10,136 bases of DNA from Candidatus Bathyarchaeota archaeon (GTDB lineage Archaea; Thermoproteota; Bathyarchaeia; 40CM-2-53-6; RBG-13-38-9): positions 1 through 10,136 of the forward strand of contig JAPKYM010000349.1 of the NCBI GenBank assembly GCA_026394315.1. The letters are read 5' to 3'. Under the pieces are notes generated by a model, which saw only the letters and a list, made by a program, of their open reading frames with translations, was not told the DNA's origin and searched no databases. The position numbers and the translations under genes were made by a program. Below are positions 6,075 to 10,136 of this stretch, piece after piece (the first letter of the stretch is position 1; each line of letters begins with the position of its first letter).

Positions 6075-6680
6075 CTAATATTGATACGTGTAGCGAATTT
6101 GTAGATTCCTTGTTCGTACTCGAAGTCTATAATAGATTCCCAAGAAGACTCCCACGAACATTCCTCCAAGGTGTGCGCCATGAGCAATCCCTGAAGGGGC
6201 AAAGAGCCCTGTAAAGTCAAGAAGGCCCCACAGGATTGCGGCTGCGATCATAGGAAGCGGAAGAATTCCGTATATGTAGACCATCGTGAATGGTTCCAAG
6301 ACTGCCAAGGTACCCATTACGCCATAGATAGCTCCAGACGCACCGATTGCTGGAATGTGGGGGTTTGTGGTTGTAATCATATATCCAAGGTTACCTACCA
6401 ATCCAGATAATAGAAAGAGCGCCACGAATGCGTTTCTGCCTATGAGTCTCTCCAGACTTGTCCCGAAGAAGAATAGCGCTATCATGTTGAAGAAGAGATG
6501 TGACAGATCAGCATGCAGGAATATTGAAGTGATGAACATCCAAGGGAAGCTAAGTGATTCGGCTGGGAAGAAGGCAAAATAGATCCATAGATCAGTGACA
6601 TTCTGAATAATGAAGACTATTACGCATAGAATAATGATTATGAAAGTCCAGCTTGAAGAACGAGTCAACTTTCTCTCCAC
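6075..6680 (-). CDS. Rhomboid-family intramembrane serine protease
   Basis: This 201-residue membrane protein has about six transmembrane segments, starting with WTFIIIILCVIVFII (11-25). It shows the rhomboid motifs HADLSHLFFNM (H56, H61, N65), GASGA with the catalytic Ser115 (IGASGAIYG, 112-120), and HGAHLGG with catalytic His170. The Ser-His dyad is intact, so it should cut substrates within or at the membrane. The size matches the minimal six-helix bacterial/archaeal rhomboid core, and no extra soluble domain is present; the C-terminus is a short basic tail (RLRVRTRNLQIR). The start is GTG at 6680 with GGAAAA about 6 nt upstream. It is the first gene of the rhomboid/macro/URO-D unit and is divergent from the MBL-fold gene, sharing an 80-nt intergenic region. 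Confidence 0.92.
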   Translation of the reverse strand: MERKLTRSSSWTFIIIILCVIVFIIQNVTDLWIYFAFFPAESLSFPWMFITSIFLHADLSHLFFNMIALFFFGTSLERLIGRNAFVALFLLSGLVGNLGYMITTTNPHIPAIGASGAIYGVMGTLAVLEPFTMVYIYGILPLPMIAAAILWGLLDFTGLFAPSGIAHGAHLGGMFVGVFLGIYYRLRVRTRNLQIRYTYQY

Positions 6681-6711
6681 AATGTCTTTTCCAAAGGTGT
6701 TTTCAGTCCTG

Positions 6712-6730
6712 TTCTTTAAGATTTATCATG
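6712..6730. promoter_or_regulatory. Shared A/T-rich TATA-like region between divergent rhomboid and MBL-fold genes
   Basis: TTCTTTAAGATTTATCATG lies in the 80-nt gap between the two starts. On the plus strand TTTATCAT (6722-6729) would place a transcription start near 6752, about 16 nt before ATG 6768. On the minus strand GATAAATCTTAAAG would give a start near 6697, about 17 nt before GTG 6680. Overlapping back-to-back archaeal promoters fit the spacing; no regulator site is evident beyond this. Confidence 0.4.
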
Positions 6731-6761
6731 CTTTCCACTTAAGTGTATCAAGAACTAGGCG

Positions 6762-7709
6762 GTGGCTATGAGCATAGCTTTGAAAGAAGTTGAGAAACTC
6801 GAAGTTAGAAACCTCATGGATAATTTCACGGACATACTGATGTCTGGGTCAGAAGGAGTCCAGCGGTTGCCTTTTGGAAAGAACGAGGATATGAGACCTG
6901 CACCTATAGCCGAGCACGGATTCTCTGCTCTTGTCAAGATCATGAGCGAGGGCAAAGAGCACTTGATACTGCTTGACACTGGTGTCACACCAGAAGGCGT
7001 CCTAGTAAATTCAGATCGTATGGAAATAGATCTGAGTCCCACAGAGGCAATCGTGATCACTCATGGTCATGCGGACCACATCGCTGGTCTTATGAGCATC
7101 CTGAATAGAGTTGGAAAAGTGGACATGCCGGTCATAGTTCACCCTAAAGCCTTCCTCCAGAGATGGGCGGTCTTCCCTGATGGAGTCAAAGTCCGCCTTC
7201 CAAGCCTTGATAGACAATCTCTTCAAAGTGCAGGAGCTAGAATCATAGAGATCACCAAGCCCTTTCTGATGGCTGAAGACATGATGCTCGTCTCGGGCGA
7301 GATACCGAGAGTTACAGACTTTGAGAAAGGCCTCCCAATATCCTATGTCGAAATAGAGGGTAAACTCGAGAAGGATCCATTGATCATGGACGATATGGCC
7401 GTCGCCTTCAATGTCAGGGGTAAAGGCTTGGTTGTGATCTCAGGATGCGCGCATGCAGGCATAATAAACACACTCAGATATCTGACGGAACTGACAGGCA
7501 CTAAGATCTACGCAGTGTTGGGTGGGTTCCACCTAACTGGCAAACCCTTCGAGCCCATAATAGATAGGACCATAGCTGAGCTGAGATTGTTCGACCCCTC
7601 CATAGTCGTACCGTCACATTGCACAGGGTGGAAAGCAATTAATAGAATCGCCCAAGAGTTCCCTGACCGCTATATCCACAACACAGTGGGAACAACGTAT
7701 TTCTTCTAA
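6762..7709 (+). CDS. Metallo-beta-lactamase-fold hydrolase, COG1237 type
   Basis: The protein (315 residues from GTG 6762; 313 from ATG 6768) is an MBL-fold enzyme. It has LLDTG (70-74), the metal motif THGHADHIAGL (100-110), ISGCAHAGIIN (226-236), AVLGGFHL (251-258) and PSHCTGW (284-290). The CAHxG, GGFHL and SHCTG set marks COG1237, the group that includes the archaeal enzyme proposed to act as 7,8-dihydropterin-6-methyl-4-(beta-D-ribofuranosyl)-aminobenzene-5'-phosphate synthase in methanopterin synthesis. COG1237 is wide and also found in non-methanogens, so the reaction is not certain. ATG 6768 is the likelier start: AGG at 6757-6759 is 8 nt upstream, whereas GTG 6762 lies almost on top of that site. 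The gene is single and convergent with the crotonase gene. Confidence 0.87.
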   Translation: MAMSIALKEVEKLEVRNLMDNFTDILMSGSEGVQRLPFGKNEDMRPAPIAEHGFSALVKIMSEGKEHLILLDTGVTPEGVLVNSDRMEIDLSPTEAIVITHGHADHIAGLMSILNRVGKVDMPVIVHPKAFLQRWAVFPDGVKVRLPSLDRQSLQSAGARIIEITKPFLMAEDMMLVSGEIPRVTDFEKGLPISYVEIEGKLEKDPLIMDDMAVAFNVRGKGLVVISGCAHAGIINTLRYLTELTGTKIYAVLGGFHLTGKPFEPIIDRTIAELRLFDPSIVVPSHCTGWKAINRIAQEFPDRYIHNTVGTTYFF

Positions 7710-7737
7710 AAATCGTGACTTCTTGACCGATTCATGA

Positions 7738-8550
7738 TCACCTATTTTTCCATTGAGGGGTTCTCTTCTCCAAAAGGGCTTTTATTCCTTCTTCAGTATC
7801 CATGGAAGTTGATGCCAAAGCGATCAAATCTTTAGCATAATGTAGCGCGTCCACATATTCCATATCTCCCATCAAGTAGAATGCTGGTTTACCTATCCGG
7901 TAAGCAGTCCGACTCTTACTGGATATCTTCTCAGCAAGCACAACAGCAGATTCAACATGCTTTCCCTTGGGGACAACTCTATTTGCTAATCCCAGCCTTT
8001 CGGCTTCACTCGCACTCACAGGATCTCCGGTAATGAGCATCTCTAGCGCTTTCTTTCGTCCAATACATCTTTGAAGAGGAATCATCGGTGTCAAACAGAA
8101 GAGCCCTATGTTAACCCCGGGCGTCTGGAATATTGAATCCTCAGAGGCAATAACCATGTCACATGCCGCAGCTAGTCCACAACCAGCGGCGGTCGTGTAG
8201 CCGTGAACCGCAGCTATCACAGGCTTGCTCATTCGGGCGATATCTTCGTAGACCTTAATCGACTTGGTAAAGAGATGCCTTCTTTCCAAGGCGTTGGCAT
8301 TCAAAAGCTCATTCAGATCATGACCACTACAGAAAGCTTTGCCTGCACCCTCTATTACCACAGCGCCAAAATCATCACTCTTCTCAATTTGCGCGAACCT
8401 TTCCAAAATGGCATCGATCATGGGTTCATTGAGAGCATTCAAGACTCGAGGACGATTCAGCGTCAGAATGGCGACAGCGCCTCTCCTTTCGAACCTTAGC
8501 GGCTCATCCCCCATAGATTTTCCACACCAGTTGAATTCGGAATGACCCAT
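7738..8550 (-). CDS. Enoyl-CoA hydratase/isomerase (crotonase) family protein, ECHDC3-like
   Basis: The 270-residue protein has the crotonase fold: LTLNRPRVLNALN (29-41), the oxyanion segment KAFCSGHDLNEL (71-82), VIAAVHGYTTAAGCGLAAAC (111-130), QTPGVNIGLF (142-151) and GDPVSASEAERLGLANRVVP (175-194). The SGHDL, TPGVN and GLF signatures match the ECHDC3 branch. The two glutamates used for hydration in classical enoyl-CoA hydratase are replaced by G125 and G145, so simple hydratase activity is doubtful; another CoA-thioester reaction is more likely. Start choice is open: ATG 8550 has no ribosome site, while ATG 8514 (beginning MGDEPLRFERRG) has GGAAA at about 5 nt and fits the family start better. 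It follows the ferredoxin gene on the same strand, but a terminator-like hairpin lies between them. Confidence 0.88.
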   Translation of the reverse strand: MGHSEFNWCGKSMGDEPLRFERRGAVAILTLNRPRVLNALNEPMIDAILERFAQIEKSDDFGAVVIEGAGKAFCSGHDLNELLNANALERRHLFTKSIKVYEDIARMSKPVIAAVHGYTTAAGCGLAAACDMVIASEDSIFQTPGVNIGLFCLTPMIPLQRCIGRKKALEMLITGDPVSASEAERLGLANRVVPKGKHVESAVVLAEKISSKSRTAYRIGKPAFYLMGDMEYVDALHYAKDLIALASTSMDTEEGIKALLEKRTPQWKNR

Positions 8551-8575
8551 AAAAGACTACACAACGATTCTTGTC

Positions 8576-8595
8576 AAAAAAAACAGCGTGCTGTT
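8576..8595 (-). terminator. Hairpin plus T-tract after the ferredoxin gene
   Basis: On the minus strand AACAGC-AC-GCTGTT is followed directly by an eight-T run overlapping the stem end (8583-8576). The short perfect stem and T-run 20 nt after the ferredoxin stop codon look like a transcription terminator. Archaeal termination depends mainly on the T-run. It would separate or attenuate transcription into the crotonase gene. Confidence 0.5.
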
Positions 8596-8615
8596 ACTAC
8601 TCAGCCTAAGATCCC

Positions 8616-8990
8616 CTAACCATGAATCAGACTTGGCAGACACTTGGCGCAGACCCATTCGCTTTTCCCTCTAGATCTTACAGGAAGAAGGACTATGTCT
8701 TTTTCCGTTTTACCACACCTGAAGCATGCTGCAACTATCTGTGAGTGAGATTGTACAGTCTTCTCAGCCAATTCCTTGTTGAATTGTACAGTCTCTTTCT
8801 CCTCAATTGTCAGAGCCCCAGTGGAGCATATGCCTATGCAAAAGCCGAGTCCATCGCATAGCTCTTCTTTCAGTACCTTTGCCTTGCCATTCACTATTGC
8901 TATAGCGCCTTCGGCGCACGGTGCAACACATTTCCCACATCCATTACAGAGAGCCTCATTTATCTTGACAATGCTCCTTCGCAATTTCAC
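8616..8990 (-). CDS. Ferredoxin with two cluster motifs plus C-terminal zinc-ribbon-like tail
   Basis: This 124-residue iron-sulfur protein has a first complete [4Fe-4S] motif CNGCGKCVAPC (C15, C18, C21, C25). The second motif is CDGLGFCIGIC (C45, C51, C55), where the middle cysteine of CxxCxxC is a leucine. That spacing is seen in ferredoxins suspected of holding a [3Fe-4S] or otherwise ligated second cluster. Residues 89-117 add ACFRCG (C89, C92) and WVCAKC (C114, C117), a CxxC-x21-CxxC pair that suggests a bound zinc. The protein is probably a soluble electron carrier or a small oxidoreductase subunit; the tail may bind a partner. The start is GTG 8990, with the excellent ribosome site GAGGT about 5 nt upstream. 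The nearest downstream gene is the ECHDC3-like protein. Confidence 0.88.
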   Translation of the reverse strand: MKLRRSIVKINEALCNGCGKCVAPCAEGAIAIVNGKAKVLKEELCDGLGFCIGICSTGALTIEEKETVQFNKELAEKTVQSHSQIVAACFRCGKTEKDIVLLPVRSRGKSEWVCAKCLPSLIHG

Positions 8991-9136
8991 CTTTACCTCA
9001 CATATCCGAATCTCATAGACATTACTTGAATCATGACTGGGTCTAACAAGTATTCTAGGACTGACTATTAGTCTGGGCTACGGATAAACTAATCCAAGAA
9101 ACTGTTGGATAGCTTGTTGTAGCGTATACCACAAAA

Positions 9137-9152
9137 GATCAACTTTAAAGAA
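9137..9152 (+). promoter_or_regulatory. Candidate TATA box for the small gene at 9187
   Basis: ATCAACTTTAAAGAAT contains CTTTAAAG centred near 9147. A start about 25 nt downstream (near 9170) would leave a leader of some 15-20 nt to ATG 9187. The assignment rests only on composition and spacing. Confidence 0.35.
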
Positions 9153-9186
9153 TCAAGCCATAATAACATGTTTAGGGCCTTAGCCG

Positions 9187-9357
9187 ATGGTCTCCGGGAA
9201 ACTTGAATGTGGATTTAAGGGCTCCCTGATAATGGAAGGGCAAACTTGGGACTGGTGTTTCTACTACAACGGTGAAATCTCGAGACTCGACTGCGACAAG
9301 TGCCCGATCATAGAACCTAACATGGAACCCCCAATAAAAAGAGAAGTATTCGCTTGA
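9187..9357 (+). CDS. Small Cys-containing protein, 56 aa, unknown function
   Basis: An ATG at 9187 opens a 56-codon frame ending at TGA 9355-9357, in what would otherwise be a 546-nt gap. The protein starts MVSGKLECGFKGSL and has cysteines at 8, 24, 36 and 39 (EC, DWCFYYNGE, LDCDKCP). Two aromatic-flanked cysteines and a CxxCP end suggest a small zinc-binding fold. I recognise no named family. AGGG lies about 9 nt before the ATG, and a TATA-like CTTTAAAG is about 40 nt upstream. The cysteine layout (one Cys, a second 14-16 residues on after an aromatic, then a C-x1/2-C-P pair) recalls the 50-residue protein at 393-545, though the sequences otherwise differ. Confidence 0.6.
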   Translation: MVSGKLECGFKGSLIMEGQTWDWCFYYNGEISRLDCDKCPIIEPNMEPPIKREVFA

Positions 9358-9430
9358 TAGTTCAATGGCAGGCCTGTTTCGCGGGGAGCCTGATACACCC
9401 TCCTGAGATGAGAGGCGTTATACCTGTACC

Positions 9431-9441
9431 TCTATATAGCA
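9431..9441 (+). promoter_or_regulatory. Candidate TATA box for truD
   Basis: TCTATATAGCA is the clearest TATA-like sequence in the 179-nt gap between the small gene and truD. A start about 25 nt downstream would give a leader of about 75 nt. Nothing else recognisable lies in this gap: no tRNA, and no strong repeat beyond a short CAGGC/GCCTG hairpin near 9373-9392. Confidence 0.35.
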
Positions 9442-9536
9442 AATCACGAAGCCATCTCAAGTATGTACCGTTTCGAGACACTATCGGTCTTGCCTAATAC
9501 AGTTCCAATGAATTAGACGCGGGCTAATGTAGATCT

Positions 9537-10136
9537 ATGAAGAGCATGCCTGAACTCCCACATATTACCGAAGATCTGCCGGGCATTGGCGGAAGACTCC
9601 GGACTGCTACTGAAGATTTTGTAGTTGAAGAATTACCTCTGTATAAACCGGAGGGAAAAGGCCAGCACCTATACATCAATCTGACAAAGGAAGGACTAAC
9701 CACCAGAGAAGTACAAGAGAAACTTTCCAATCTATTCAACCTGCCAGCTACTGATATTGGGTATGCAGGTCTGAAGGATAAACACGCCCGCACGACTCAG
9801 ACCTTCAGTCTTCTGGTCGGGAACGTCAATGATGAGTTCATAAATCAGGCAGTGGAGCTGGTCAGGACTCATCTGCCCGTGACCGTTCACTGGGCTCAGC
9901 TCCACAAGAACAAGCTTAGACCAGGACATCTGTTAGGGAACCACTTCACGATCAAAATAACTGAGTTGAACCTGCAACCGGAAGAGGCTCTATGCCAAGC
10001 CCAAGCAATAGCGACTCGCCTTCGACAAAGAGGATTACCGAACTTTTTCGGCCCTCAACGATTCGGCTTCAACGGGGATAACATTCAAAGAGGCTTGGAA
10101 ATAGTCCAGGGTCGGCTGCATAATGTGGACCGCTGG
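9537..10136 (+). CDS. truD: tRNA pseudouridine synthase TruD, N-terminal 200 codons, runs off the right edge
   Basis: From ATG 9537 the plus strand is open for 200 codons to the window end. The protein begins MKSMPELPHITEDLPGIGGR, followed by LRTATEDFVVEELPLY, the typical TruD opening. It contains the catalytic motif YAGLKDKHARTTQ (the Asp of GLKDKxAxT attacks the uridine) and NFFGPQRFG, the second TruD signature. TruD makes pseudouridine at position 13 of tRNA; archaeal members may also act on position 35 of some tRNAs. An in-frame TAA just upstream fixes the start at 9537 or at ATG 9546; no strong ribosome site is seen. The archaeal C-terminal part and the insertion domain are beyond the window, so completeness is unknown. 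Confidence 0.93.
   Translation, partial: MKSMPELPHITEDLPGIGGRLRTATEDFVVEELPLYKPEGKGQHLYINLTKEGLTTREVQEKLSNLFNLPATDIGYAGLKDKHARTTQTFSLLVGNVNDEFINQAVELVRTHLPVTVHWAQLHKNKLRPGHLLGNHFTIKITELNLQPEEALCQAQAIATRLRQRGLPNFFGPQRFGFNGDNIQRGLEIVQGRLHNVDRW

Noticed and set aside
5832..6220. Overlapping minus-strand frames (68 and 61 aa) around the macro/rhomboid junction
   Set aside because: Both overlap the macro-domain and rhomboid coding regions on the same strand in other frames, and neither shows a domain or a good start context.
6755..7060. Minus-strand 101-aa open frame opposite the MBL-fold gene
   Set aside because: Low-complexity Ser-rich translation, antisense to a clearly conserved protein; no ribosome site.
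9358..9536. Possible tRNA (a GTTTCGAGAC stretch resembling a T-arm)
   Set aside because: No matching acceptor stem, D-arm or anticodon arm could be built around it.
9524..9793. Minus-strand 89-aa open frame antisense to truD
   Set aside because: It lies fully opposite the conserved TruD coding sequence and shows no recognisable motif; it is a shadow of codon bias.
1..10136. CRISPR array or defence island
   Set aside because: No regularly spaced direct repeats and no cas or restriction genes; the only related signal is the partial TnpB.

Overview
The window looks like chromosomal DNA of an archaeon, probably an uncultured mesophilic lineage of the Thermoproteota/Bathyarchaeia type; that placement is inference. 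Reasons: a DRG/Rbg-family GTPase with a TGS domain, an archaeal/eukaryal-type gene; a TruD pseudouridine synthase; a URO-D/MtaA-like methyltransferase family protein of the kind common in anaerobes; many GTG starts; short A/T-rich TATA-like boxes ahead of genes. No rRNA, tRNA or CRISPR array was found.

Layout, left to right. 1-300 is the 5' end of an IS200/IS605-type element: the first 66 codons of a tnpB on the minus strand and, upstream of it, a strong terminal palindrome. It lies just downstream of a 50-residue Cys-rich gene (393-545, minus) too short for most gene callers. Then come a calcineurin-like phosphoesterase (666-1439, minus), a DEDDh 3'-5' exonuclease (1560-2096, minus), and a cupin plus flavoredoxin-like FMN protein pair (3213 down to 2242, minus). 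Between the cupin and the divergent DRG gene is a conspicuous nested inverted-repeat structure.

The DRG GTPase locus (3373-4319, plus) is broken. A 44-residue N-terminal piece ends in TAG, and the rest continues in another frame at the segment just after switch I. Roughly 55 residues containing the P-loop are missing. Next is a tight minus-strand operon: rhomboid protease, macro-domain ADP-ribose hydrolase, URO-D/MtaA-like protein (6680 down to 4346). A COG1237-type metallo-beta-lactamase-fold protein (6762-7709, plus) is divergent from it. A minus-strand pair follows: ferredoxin with a C-terminal zinc-ribbon-like tail, then an ECHDC3-like crotonase, separated by a terminator-like hairpin with a T-tract. 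At the right end are a second tiny Cys-rich gene (9187-9357, plus) and the first 200 codons of truD (9537 onward, plus).

Functionally this is mostly housekeeping and small-operon material (RNA modification, nucleases, redox and one-carbon style enzymes), not an obvious defence or biosynthetic island. The items most worth a second look are the decapitated DRG gene, the structured leader or operator before the cupin gene, the two tiny Cys proteins, and the rhomboid/macro/URO-D operon.
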